From: an uncultured Oscillospiraceae bacterium
GTDB taxonomy: Bacteria; Bacillota; Clostridia; Oscillospirales; Oscillospiraceae
NCBI GenBank assembly: GCA_910589085.1
Contig: CAJUSG010000017.1
Location: 1-39,932 of the forward strand
Direction of reading: 5' to 3'
Length of the DNA stretch: 39,932 bases
Of the stretch, positions 31,953 through 39,191 are shown in pieces. Position 1 is the first letter of the stretch. Every line of letters begins with the position of its first letter. Below the pieces are notes generated by a model, which ran no database searches, was not told the origin of the DNA, and saw only the letters and a program-made list of their open reading frames with translations. The position numbers were made by a program, and so were the translations under genes.

Positions 31953-32831
31953 CTACATCTCCTCCAGAAGGGTCTCCAGCTCCGATTTGGAGAAATGATA
32001 GACCTGGTCGCAGAACTGACAGGTCAGCTCGGCCTGGCCCTGCTCCTGAATGAGCTCGGTCAGGTCTTTTCTACCCATGCTGATAAGAGCCCGGCTCACC
32101 CGGTCCCTGGAGCAGTAGCACCGGTACTCCACCGGGTGCTTCTCCAGAATCTCCAGGTCGAAATCCTTCAGGACGGCCCAGAGCAGGCCCTCTCCGTCCA
32201 GCCCCTCCGCCAGAGCGGAGCTGACTGAGCCCATTGACCGGACCCCTGTCTCGATTTTGGTAATCATGTCCTCATCCGCCCCCGGGAGGAGCTGGATGAT
32301 ATAGCCGCCCGCGGCGGTAACGCTCTGGTCCAGACCTACCAGCACCCCCAGGGCGCAGGCGGTGGGGATCTGTTCGCTCTCCACGAAATACATGGCCAAA
32401 TCATCGGCAATCTCCCCGGAAAACAGGCCAATGGACCCTACATAGGGCTCCTTCAGGCCGATATCCTTGATGACGGTGAGGGTGCCGTCCATCCCAACCG
32501 CCCGGCCCACATCCAGCTTGCCGGGGCGCTGTTCCATCAGCTCTACCTGGGGGTTCTGCACATAGCCCCGCACATTGCCCTCCCAGTCAGAGACAGCCAG
32601 GATGGTGCCCAGCGGCCCGCCCCCCTTGATCTGGAGGGTGAGAGCCCCTCTCTCCTCCTTGAGCATGTCCCCCATAAGGGAGGCCCCCATCAGGGTGCGG
32701 CCCAGGGCGGCGGTGCCCATGGGGAGGAGCTTGTGGATGTTCCGGGCCCGCTCCACAATGTCCCGGCCGGTAATGGCGGCGGCCTTTACCAGGCCGTCGC
32801 CCGTGATTGCTCTGACAATTTCGTTGGTCAT
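31953..32831 (-). CDS. hslO: Redox-activated chaperone Hsp33
   Basis: Hsp33 is a cytoplasmic holdase that turns on under oxidative stress when its zinc-binding cysteines form disulfides. The 292-residue protein begins EIVRAITGDGLVKAAAITG and contains the core GALTLQIKGGGPLGTI and GGYIIQLLPGA. The redox switch at the C-terminus is complete: Cys238 and Cys240 (CYC), then Cys271 and Cys274 (CQFC). It follows the methyltransferase gene by only 3 bp, so it is the third gene of a unit beginning with the YerC-like regulator. Confidence 0.95.
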   Translation of the reverse strand: MTNEIVRAITGDGLVKAAAITGRDIVERARNIHKLLPMGTAALGRTLMGASLMGDMLKEERGALTLQIKGGGPLGTILAVSDWEGNVRGYVQNPQVELMEQRPGKLDVGRAVGMDGTLTVIKDIGLKEPYVGSIGLFSGEIADDLAMYFVESEQIPTACALGVLVGLDQSVTAAGGYIIQLLPGADEDMITKIETGVRSMGSVSSALAEGLDGEGLLWAVLKDFDLEILEKHPVEYRCYCSRDRVSRALISMGRKDLTELIQEQGQAELTCQFCDQVYHFSKSELETLLEEM

Positions 32832-32834
32832 AGG

Positions 32835-33587
32835 TTAAGTGTCCTTTCTTGCGGTAAAAAAGATTCGCTGTTCGCCCGGCTTGGGCGGGCGCATTTTCAG
32901 CTCTCCGAAGGTCTTGATCTCCTGAAAGCCGGCTTCGGTGAGCAGGCCGGTGAGTTCGACGGCGGTGTAGGCCCGCTCCCGGTGGAGCTCCTCTCCCCGG
33001 TTCCACAGGCCGGTTCCGCTGTCCAGCTGGAAGATATCCATAAAGTAGGAGCAGATATGGCTCCGCCTGGAGTACTCCGCCCGCCACACGCAGTATGCGT
33101 CCTCGGTCTCATCCAGAAAAACCTGGCCGTCCAGCCCCTCCAGCTTTTCCGGGGAGTTGATGTCAAAGAGGAACAGGCCTCCGGGCATGAGGAACAGGTG
33201 GACCCGCTGGAAGGCCCTGGCCAGCTTTTTGGGGTCGGTAATATAATTGACACTGTCCAGACAGCACACGCAGGCGTCGATGGTGCCATAGAGGTCCAGC
33301 TTTTCCATTGGCTGGCACAGGAAGATGGGCTCAATAGGGGAGATTCCGCGGTTTTTCTCCGCGGCCTCGGCCAGCATCTCCGGGGATTGGTCCACGCCGA
33401 TCATCTCATACCCCCGCAGCGCCAGCTCACGGGTGAGGGAGCCGGTGCCGCAGGCCAGGTCCAGGATGGTCCTGCCCGGCAGGGTGTACTTGGCGAAATG
33501 CTTTTCGATATAGCCGGCCCAGGCGGCGTAATTGATGTCATAGGTCAACCGGTCGTAGCAGCTGGCTAAAAAGTCATAGCTGCTCAT
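32835..33587 (-). CDS. Class I SAM-dependent methyltransferase
   Basis: From the ATG at 33587 the protein has 250 residues. SSYDFLASCYDRLTYDINYAAW opens it, as in small Firmicute methyltransferases. SAM motif I is ILDLACGTGSLTREL, followed by IGVDQSPEMLAEA (acidic ribose contact), DACVCCLDSVNYI (motif II/III) and GGLFLFDINSP. The substrate cannot be told. The ATG overlaps the stop of the upstream TrpR-like gene by 4 bp; a longer ORF (to 33650) would run into that gene and was rejected. The hslO gene follows 3 bp later. Confidence 0.85.
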   Translation of the reverse strand: MSSYDFLASCYDRLTYDINYAAWAGYIEKHFAKYTLPGRTILDLACGTGSLTRELALRGYEMIGVDQSPEMLAEAAEKNRGISPIEPIFLCQPMEKLDLYGTIDACVCCLDSVNYITDPKKLARAFQRVHLFLMPGGLFLFDINSPEKLEGLDGQVFLDETEDAYCVWRAEYSRRSHICSYFMDIFQLDSGTGLWNRGEELHRERAYTAVELTGLLTEAGFQEIKTFGELKMRPPKPGEQRIFFTARKDT

Positions 33588-33880
33588 ACCGTCTCTTCCC
33601 GCAGGCGGGGGACGACAGCCTGATAGCCCCCCGCGCCGTAGTGCAGGCAACGGTTTACACGGCTGATGGTGGCGCTGGAGGCCCCAGTTTTATCCAGAAT
33701 TTCACTGTAGATCAGACCCTTGTCCAACAAAATAGCTACGTCGATGCGCTGGGCCATGGCCTTCAGCTCAGAGACGGTGCACAGGTCCTCTAAAAATTTT
33801 CGGCATTCCTCCTCATCCTGAATACTGACGATAGCCCGGTATAGAGCGTCGCTGCTCTGTTTATCTAAAAATTTTGACAT
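33584..33880 (-). CDS. YerC/YecD-family TrpR-like protein
   Basis: This small DNA-binding protein of 98 residues has the Trp repressor fold. LYRAIVSIQDEEECRKFLEDLCTVSELKAMAQR is the YerC/YecD hallmark, followed by a helix-turn-helix (IYSEILDKTGASSATISRVNRCLHYGAGGY). Members are common in Firmicutes; their target genes are poorly known. It is first in the unit with the methyltransferase and hslO. Upstream, 33881-34057 is a short divergent region with no clear operator. Confidence 0.9.
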   Translation of the reverse strand: MSKFLDKQSSDALYRAIVSIQDEEECRKFLEDLCTVSELKAMAQRIDVAILLDKGLIYSEILDKTGASSATISRVNRCLHYGAGGYQAVVPRLREETV

Positions 33881-34057
33881 GCTGACCTACCTGCCTCTCT
33901 GTGTTTTTTATCTATTTTAACACGCTGACGTAGAAAAGTAAACTTTAAAAAGCAAAGAATGTATAAAAATGGGTATTCAGGAGAGGACAGCCCCGTGAGA
34001 GGAACCCCGTTTCAACGCCGGACATAGGATGGAAAAACGCGGAGAGGAGGCGCGCCG

Positions 34058-34717
34058 ATGAGCGAGGAAGTCCAAGTGGTATGGAGGGAGGAGAAGCGCA
34101 CCCTAGTACTGGAGGGGGAGCCCGTTCTGACCTATTCCCTGTCCTGGCCCCAGGTAGAGGGGGGCGGTTTGGGAGGGCGGTGGATCAGCCGCTACTACAG
34201 CAATTTGGCGAAAAGCTGGCGGAGGCGGTGGGAGCGGGAGGTGTACTGGGCGGCCTGTCTGGCGCTGTCCGCCCGCCGGGAGACGGCACGGCCCTTTACG
34301 CCCTGGTCGGGGGAGTTGGCGGGGGAGACCGCCCTCCTCCGAGATGGAGTGCTCAGTCTGCGCTTTCAGGGCTGTGAGGTCCGGGGGGACGGACGCCCCG
34401 CCCGGGTGCGCTGGGGAGATGTGTGGACCGTGCGGGAGGGCGCGCCCAAGCTCCTGCACTCCCTGTTCCGGGGGGAGAAGGGCTGGAAGGGCCGCCTGTG
34501 GCGGGCTATTGTGCGCCAGGGGGAGGAGCGCCGCCGGGCGGGGGACTGCTTTCTGGACGGCGACTGGCCCCAAAAGGCAAAAAAAGCCCGGCCCCTCCAA
34601 GACTGGTGCCTGACGGAGGAGGGGGTGGAGATCTCCCTGCCCCAATGCGCCGCGGCTCCGGCGGTGGAGGGCTGCCCGGTGTTCATCCTGCCGCTGGAGG
34701 AAAAAAAGGCCCCCTAG
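34058..34717 (+). CDS. DUF3298-like protein (RsiV C-terminal domain type)
   Basis: The 219-residue protein has no signal peptide or membrane helix. The N-terminal half (EGEPVLTYSLSWPQVEG, RWISRYYSNLAKSWRRRWE) and the end (DWCLTEEGVEISLPQCAAAPAVEGCPVFILPL) resemble the DUF3298 fold, found in RsiV, where FxLTxxGLxFxFxxYxIAPYAxGxxxFxIP is typical. GAGGAGG precedes the ATG. RsiV-type domains are normally extracellular and bind lysozyme; this one lacks a membrane anchor, so its role is unclear. It lies alone at the chromosome edge, just left of the mobilizable element. Confidence 0.65.
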   Translation: MSEEVQVVWREEKRTLVLEGEPVLTYSLSWPQVEGGGLGGRWISRYYSNLAKSWRRRWEREVYWAACLALSARRETARPFTPWSGELAGETALLRDGVLSLRFQGCEVRGDGRPARVRWGDVWTVREGAPKLLHSLFRGEKGWKGRLWRAIVRQGEERRRAGDCFLDGDWPQKAKKARPLQDWCLTEEGVEISLPQCAAAPAVEGCPVFILPLEEKKAP

Positions 34718-34796
34718 TGAAAAGGGCGGGGGCCGTAAAACAGTATTTTTGAAAAAGCTGAAAACGTAGTGTTTTCAAGGGACGGCGTGGCTTCGG

Positions 34797-36434
34797 TCAC
34801 GCCGTTTCCCCTTTCATCAATTCATCCAGAGGGATAAATCCCAGGCCGTCATACTTGATGTGGATATTCTGCCGCCGCTTACCGCTGGACTTGTCTGGGG
34901 CCTCCACATAGATCGCCTGCACCAATTCCCGGAGGGCGTAGGGGTCAAGCGTCTCAATAGACACATACTTCTGCGCCGTCTGGATAAACTTTTCAATATT
35001 CTCGCTCTGTCTCGCCTGTACCTCAATCTCCTGCCGCAGACTGACAACCTTGGCCTCAAGCTGCTTCTGCTCCACCTCATAGCTTTGGCTCAACATATCA
35101 AACCGCTCATCACTCAGGCGTCCGCTGGCGTTGTCTTCATAAATCTTGATGAACAGCCGCTTTAGCTCGGCAATACGTTTTTCGTCCCGGTTGAGTTTCT
35201 TCCTGCTGGTCAAAATTTTTTCGGCGCTTTCCAGCTTCATATGCTGTTCCATGATCATACGGAAGTGGGCTTCGTATCGCAGAATGTAACCCGTCACCAG
35301 TTGGATATGCTTCAAAACCATGCGTTCCAAGACCTTCACCCGGATGAAGTGTCCGCCGCATTTCTCCCTGTTCTTCTTGTGAAGGGAACAGTCAAAGAAA
35401 TCCTGGTCGAAGTCGCCGTTGTTGGAAGAACCGTACTGCATCTTGGAACCGCAGTCGGCGCAGTAGACCAGCCCAGAAAAGATACTGCTTCTGCCAGTGC
35501 GGGTCATGCGGTGTCTTTGCTGACGGATCACCTGAACCTTCTCAAACATGTCATCTTCAATGATGCGCTCGTGGGTACCAGGGAAAATCGCCTGCTTCTC
35601 TACCGGATTTTCCCTCTGCTTCTTGTCCCAGATGGAGTTGGAGTAGGTCTTGAAGTTGATCGTACAGCCCGTGTACTCCCGGCGTTCCAGAATTTTGACA
35701 ACTGAGCTGTCACCCCAGCCATAGGGATTTTCCGGGGCCGGGTTCGGAGTGCTGCGGCCCTGCTGCTTTTTGTAGGCGGTTGGAGTCAACACCTTGTCGG
35801 CCCGGAGCTGATTGGCAATTTGCTGGGGGCCTCGCCCCTCCATGCACATCTTGAAAATGCGCTGTACTACCTGAGCGGCCTCCGGGTCAATCAGCCAGCG
35901 TCTTGGATTCTCCGGGTCCTTCACGTAGCCATAAGGGACATTGACCGTCAGCGGTACACCCCGTTCCCCCTTCGCTTTCTGAACGGCCCGGATTTTGCGA
36001 CTGGTATCCCTGGCATAAAATTCGTTGAACCAGTTCTTTATCCCGGCAAAATCATTGTTTACGCTGTTGGGGTCAATGGTATCATAGTTGTCGTTGATGG
36101 CAATAACCCGAACGCCGTTCTGCGGGAAGGTAAAGTTGGTGTAGAGCCCGGTCAATGCGGAGTTCCGGCCCAGCCGGGAGAGATCTTTCGTAATGGCGAC
36201 AGCCACGTGGCCCGCTTCAATTTCCGCCAGCATTGCTTGAAATCCGGGGCGGTCATAGGTCACGCCGCTTACGCCGTCATCCACAAAAAACACCGGGTTT
36301 GGAAAATGGTGGTCTTTAACGTATTGGAGTAAGATGGCCTTTTGATTCTCAATCGACAAGGATTCCCCTGACCGCTCATCCTCTTGAGACAGCCGGCAGT
36401 AGAGGGCGGTGATTTTATTCGTTGCTCCAAACAT
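34797..36434 (-). CDS. Large serine recombinase, TnpX/TndX-like
   Basis: The 545-residue protein (from the ATG at 36434, which has GAAGGAGGATAC before it) has the three parts of a large serine recombinase. The resolvase domain carries ITALYCRLSQEDE with nucleophile Ser16 and KDLSRLGRNS. The recombinase domain has VPYGYVKDPENPRRWLIDPEAAQVVQRIF. The zinc ribbon has GLVYCADCGSKM...FFDCSLHKKNREKCGGHFI, followed by a coiled coil (about 405-470). It excises and inserts the element by cutting with a 2-bp overhang. A start at 36515 is also open; it overlaps the TnpW stop (ATGA), so coupling is possible and either start may be used. Confidence 0.93.
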   Translation of the reverse strand: MFGATNKITALYCRLSQEDERSGESLSIENQKAILLQYVKDHHFPNPVFFVDDGVSGVTYDRPGFQAMLAEIEAGHVAVAITKDLSRLGRNSALTGLYTNFTFPQNGVRVIAINDNYDTIDPNSVNNDFAGIKNWFNEFYARDTSRKIRAVQKAKGERGVPLTVNVPYGYVKDPENPRRWLIDPEAAQVVQRIFKMCMEGRGPQQIANQLRADKVLTPTAYKKQQGRSTPNPAPENPYGWGDSSVVKILERREYTGCTINFKTYSNSIWDKKQRENPVEKQAIFPGTHERIIEDDMFEKVQVIRQQRHRMTRTGRSSIFSGLVYCADCGSKMQYGSSNNGDFDQDFFDCSLHKKNREKCGGHFIRVKVLERMVLKHIQLVTGYILRYEAHFRMIMEQHMKLESAEKILTSRKKLNRDEKRIAELKRLFIKIYEDNASGRLSDERFDMLSQSYEVEQKQLEAKVVSLRQEIEVQARQSENIEKFIQTAQKYVSIETLDPYALRELVQAIYVEAPDKSSGKRRQNIHIKYDGLGFIPLDELMKGETA

Positions 36435-36511
36435 TTCTGTATCCTCCTTCAAGGGAGCAACTGTCAGTACAGGATTGGTTGACTTCATTATAGCAGAGGC
36501 AGGGGCGTTTG

Positions 36512-36724
36512 TCATTCAGAATCCTCCAGCTTTTCGGCAAAATTTTTAGCGGTAATACGCTCCAGCTTGCGCAGAAAGCTCTCGGTCCCCTCATAGTTGC
36601 CCGTGACCGTGTAGAGCGTTCCGGCGATTACCTCTGCGGTGGTCAGTTTGGGAATCCAATAGGCTGAAATATTTTTCACATGGATATGTCCGTTTTCGTT
36701 GATTTTCAAAGCGTCATTGGTCAT
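36512..36724 (-). CDS. Transposon-encoded TnpW-family small protein
   Basis: The 70-residue protein reads as a small beta-rich domain (YWIPKLTTAEVIAGTLYTVTGNYEGTESFLRKLERITAKNFAEKL). It matches the TnpW-type proteins encoded directly before TnpX recombinases in Tn4451-like elements. Its function is not established; a role as a recombination directionality or regulatory factor is only a guess. GGAGGGC precedes the ATG, and the stop overlaps a possible recombinase start. The hairpin array lies immediately upstream. Confidence 0.8.
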   Translation of the reverse strand: MTNDALKINENGHIHVKNISAYWIPKLTTAEVIAGTLYTVTGNYEGTESFLRKLERITAKNFAEKLEDSE

Positions 36725-36762
36725 ATAGGCCCTCCTTTCAAATCTTCAAAATTGTTGTATGG

Positions 36763-37162
36763 AATCAGAAGTGCATTTTGCACTTCTGATTTTGTGGATA
36801 CAGCGTAGGGTGCAAAATGCACCTGACGATACGATCAGAATTGCAAAATGCAAATCTGATTGAAATTTTGGCGGTGACGTTAATGCGGCCCGGTGGTCGG
36901 CGGCATTCTGACGCAGACCAGAACGAAAAGTTTTCGTTCTGGTTTCAAGATTGCAAAATGCAATCTTGAAATTGACTGTATCAGCATACGCAAAATCAAA
37001 GGCGCATTTCGCCTTTGATTTCTCAGGGAGGTGGCGGACATTTTGACCACCACCAGAGCTGCTAAAGTCAAACTGCGCCCAGCGCAGTTTGATTTGGTGA
37101 GCCGCAAAATGCGGTTTACCTACTGTTTTAACGTGGCGGAAAATTTTTCCGCCACGTTAAAA
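36763..37162. repeat. Array of nine hairpins with shared TGCAAAATGCA-type tips
   Basis: Nine inverted repeats sit in 400 bp with no gene: 36763-36791 (13-bp arms), 36809-36823 (6), 36834-36860 (12, one mismatch), 36917-36943 (13), 36943-36971 (13), 36993-37021 (12), 37068-37092 (11), 37102-37114 (5) and 37126-37162 (18). Outer arms differ, but the tips of five read GCAAAATGC or its complement GCATTTTGC, and a sixth reads GCATTTCGC. They lie between relaxase and tnpW, so every transcript of the operon would carry them. Confidence 0.9.
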
Positions 37163-37171
37163 AGGATAATA

Positions 37172-38644
37172 TCAGCGGTCATGCTCTGCCTCCCGCCGTT
37201 TCTGCTTTGTCTGCTCCTGCTGACGCATGGCGGTGTCCACACAGCTTTTCACCTGCCGCAGCTTTTTCAGATCGTCACACAGAGGCTTGTACCGCTCATA
37301 CTCAGCGGGATAGTTCCGCTGTATCTCCGCCAACTCCTGCCGCCACGCCTGGACGGGGATTTTATCCTCTGGGGAACAGTGCTTGTCCAGCTTCCGGCGG
37401 GCCATGCGGAATGTCCGCAGCTCGCCCTCATGCTCCAACTCGAATTTCTCCCGCTGGCCCTTCCACTTGATGGCTTTCCACTTGTCGTAGATGGGTTTGG
37501 TTTCCTGGTAGAAGTCAACCAAATGAAGCAAATCCTCTACCTCCTTCTTCCGGGCCGACATAGCTTTCAGAGAATCGTTGACGGCCTCCGTCTGCTCGTT
37601 ACGGAGAACGAGGCGGGCCTCTAAATCTTCCAAGATAAGCAGATCATTCTCCGTCAGATAATTGACCATCTCGGCAAAACTTTTGAGATTTCCAATCCGG
37701 GCATTGTGGCTCCACGCTCCGGTGTTCCTGCCCTCATAGTAGCCAGTCAGCAGGGCAGCAGGGGTTGGGGCTTGGGGCTTGCTCAACTCGTCCTTTACGG
37801 CTTTAATCCAGTCGGTCAGGCCAGAGATTTTCTTCCGAAGATCGCCCAGCATTTTCCGGGCCGCTTTTACCCAGCGGTTCCAATCGCCTTTGTCGGTGGT
37901 GATGCCCTTGGCCTCCATCTGGTGGACGGCCACACCTTCATGGACAGTGGGCAGCAGATCAAGGCCCTGTCGCTCATAGGAGCGGTGGTCGATGCGGCAC
38001 GTTAGTCCCTTTTCCTCAAACTTGGCGTTGACCATAGCGGCCCACACCTCCCGCCAATGTTCCAGTGTCTCCGGGCTTCCCCAGTCGGTGGTGGGAACAG
38101 CGTCAAAGAAGGCCTTGCCGTCCTCGCCCATGATGCGGTTCCCGTTCTCGTCCAGACGGTAGACACGCCTCTGCTTAAAGCCCCATTTGCCGCTTTCCTC
38201 TATAGGCCGGATAGGACAGAGAATATGAAAATGCGGATTCTGAATACCGCCATCTTTTTTGTCCGGCAAATGGACGGCAAGGTCGGCAACCATGCCCCGG
38301 CTGACAATCTGCTCAGATACAAATTGCCTTGCAAGAGCGATGTTTTCCTTCAGAGAAAACTCGTTTTGCAAGGCAATGTCAAAGCTATATGCAAGCTGGG
38401 CTTTTTTGCCGCGCTCGGCCTTCTCTACGGCGTTCCAGAGGATAGCGCGGTCTTTGTATTCGGCGGGGGCCTGGGGCGGCAGGAGAATATCTGTGCAGAC
38501 CACGCCGCCCTTGTGGGTGTAGTCGCTGACCTCACCGTAATATTCGCTGTAAAGTTTCTCTCCGGCGCGGTAGGCGGCGGACGTGACAACAGACTGCCCC
38601 GCGCTCCGCCGGACCTGGGTGACGTGGAGATGAAACAAGGCCAA
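37172..38644 (-). CDS. MobA/MobL (MobQ) relaxase
   Basis: The relaxase nicks oriT and pilots the single strand into the recipient through a helper conjugation machine. The 490-residue protein opens with MALFHLHVTQ and SAAYRAGEK, whose Tyr25 is the likely nucleophile, and has the three-histidine metal site: DLAVH (His125) and NPHFHI (His138, His140). The C-terminal half is helical and charged with no helicase or primase domain. It starts 3 bp before the end of the DUF3847 gene region (near-overlap) and is 187 bp or more from a matching oriT. No coupling protein is encoded here, so the element is mobilizable rather than self-transferring. Confidence 0.93.
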   Translation of the reverse strand: MALFHLHVTQVRRSAGQSVVTSAAYRAGEKLYSEYYGEVSDYTHKGGVVCTDILLPPQAPAEYKDRAILWNAVEKAERGKKAQLAYSFDIALQNEFSLKENIALARQFVSEQIVSRGMVADLAVHLPDKKDGGIQNPHFHILCPIRPIEESGKWGFKQRRVYRLDENGNRIMGEDGKAFFDAVPTTDWGSPETLEHWREVWAAMVNAKFEEKGLTCRIDHRSYERQGLDLLPTVHEGVAVHQMEAKGITTDKGDWNRWVKAARKMLGDLRKKISGLTDWIKAVKDELSKPQAPTPAALLTGYYEGRNTGAWSHNARIGNLKSFAEMVNYLTENDLLILEDLEARLVLRNEQTEAVNDSLKAMSARKKEVEDLLHLVDFYQETKPIYDKWKAIKWKGQREKFELEHEGELRTFRMARRKLDKHCSPEDKIPVQAWRQELAEIQRNYPAEYERYKPLCDDLKKLRQVKSCVDTAMRQQEQTKQKRREAEHDR

Positions 38645-38938
38645 TTATCCGCCCTCCTGCTGGTCAATCATGCGCCTGACCAGAGCGGAGACTTCCGGCA
38701 GGGAAAAGATTTGCTCCGCCAGCTTTCGGAAAGCTGATTGGCTCATGCCGCGCACCTCCGGGGCAACACTTTCCACATCTGCGCCACGGGTGATAAGTCG
38801 GTGATTCCGCTTTTTGCGCTTGCTCTCCTGATAATCGTGATAGCGGTTTTCCAGCCGCTGGACTTGGTGCTGGTACTGCTCCAACTTAGCGGTGGCCTCG
38901 GCATACTCCTTTTCCAATTCTTCACGTGATTTTTTCGT
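38645..38938 (-). CDS. DUF3847 protein, apparent ACG in place of the start ATG
   Basis: The recognisable domain is about 97 residues: KKSREELEKEYAEATAKLEQ, a coiled coil, then KRKKRNHRLITRGADVESV and LPEVSALVRRMIDQQ. DUF3847 proteins stand before relaxase genes in mobilizable elements and may be oriT accessory factors. Reading the normal start, AAAGGAG is followed nine bases later by ACG (38938-38936) where ATG is expected. The nearest in-frame ATG is far upstream (39124), inside oriT; a TTG (38917) seven codons later is another option. The start given here is therefore inferred. Confidence 0.75.
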   Translation of the reverse strand, partial: TKKSREELEKEYAEATAKLEQYQHQVQRLENRYHDYQESKRKKRNHRLITRGADVESVAPEVRGMSQSAFRKLAEQIFSLPEVSALVRRMIDQQEGG

Positions 38939-38973
38939 GGTGATCGTCTCCTTTCTTTTTTGACAAAAATTTA

Positions 38974-39155
38974 GACCGTTTGTCTTTCGATAAACGGTCA
39001 GGTTTATAGGGGGATAGCCGCGAAGCGGCGCAAGGGGCGGTAGCCCCTTGTCCGGAGCGCAGCGACGCAAACGGCTCTGACACTCGGTTGTCAGGGCCGC
39101 AGCCTCGCAGAGCGCACGATACATGGCCGCAGACCATGTATAGAAGTGCGCCCTT
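38974..39155 (+). other. MobQ-type origin of transfer (oriT)
   Basis: The inverted repeat ATACATGG (39119-39126) with CCATGTAT (39134-39141) is followed at once by AGAAGTGCGCCCTT (39142-39155). This matches the IncQ/RSF1010-type nic region, TAAGTGCG|CCCT, placed just after an inverted repeat, so the nick is predicted between 39150 and 39151. More inverted repeats lie upstream: 38974-38981 with 38992-38999, 39017-39021 with 39025-39029, 39031-39038 with 39043-39050, and 39077-39082 with 39089-39094. The relaxase operon reads away from it. Confidence 0.8.
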
Positions 39156-39191
39156 CGGGATGGATTTGCGGCAGAATGTACATTACGGATC

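Noticed and set aside
34797..36434. Retron or group II intron in the right-hand element
   Set aside because: No reverse transcriptase motif (YxDD) is present in any frame; the large protein is clearly a serine recombinase.
36880..37107. 75-codon ORF on the minus strand inside the hairpin array
   Set aside because: It is made of the hairpin arms, has no convincing ribosome-binding site and shows no domain.
36763..37162. CRISPR array
   Set aside because: The repeats are inverted, differ in length and arm sequence, and lack uniform spacers or cas genes nearby.
38645..39124. 159-codon version of the DUF3847 gene starting inside oriT
   Set aside because: The first 60 residues translate oriT inverted repeats and the region before a good ribosome-binding site; the conserved domain starts only after it.
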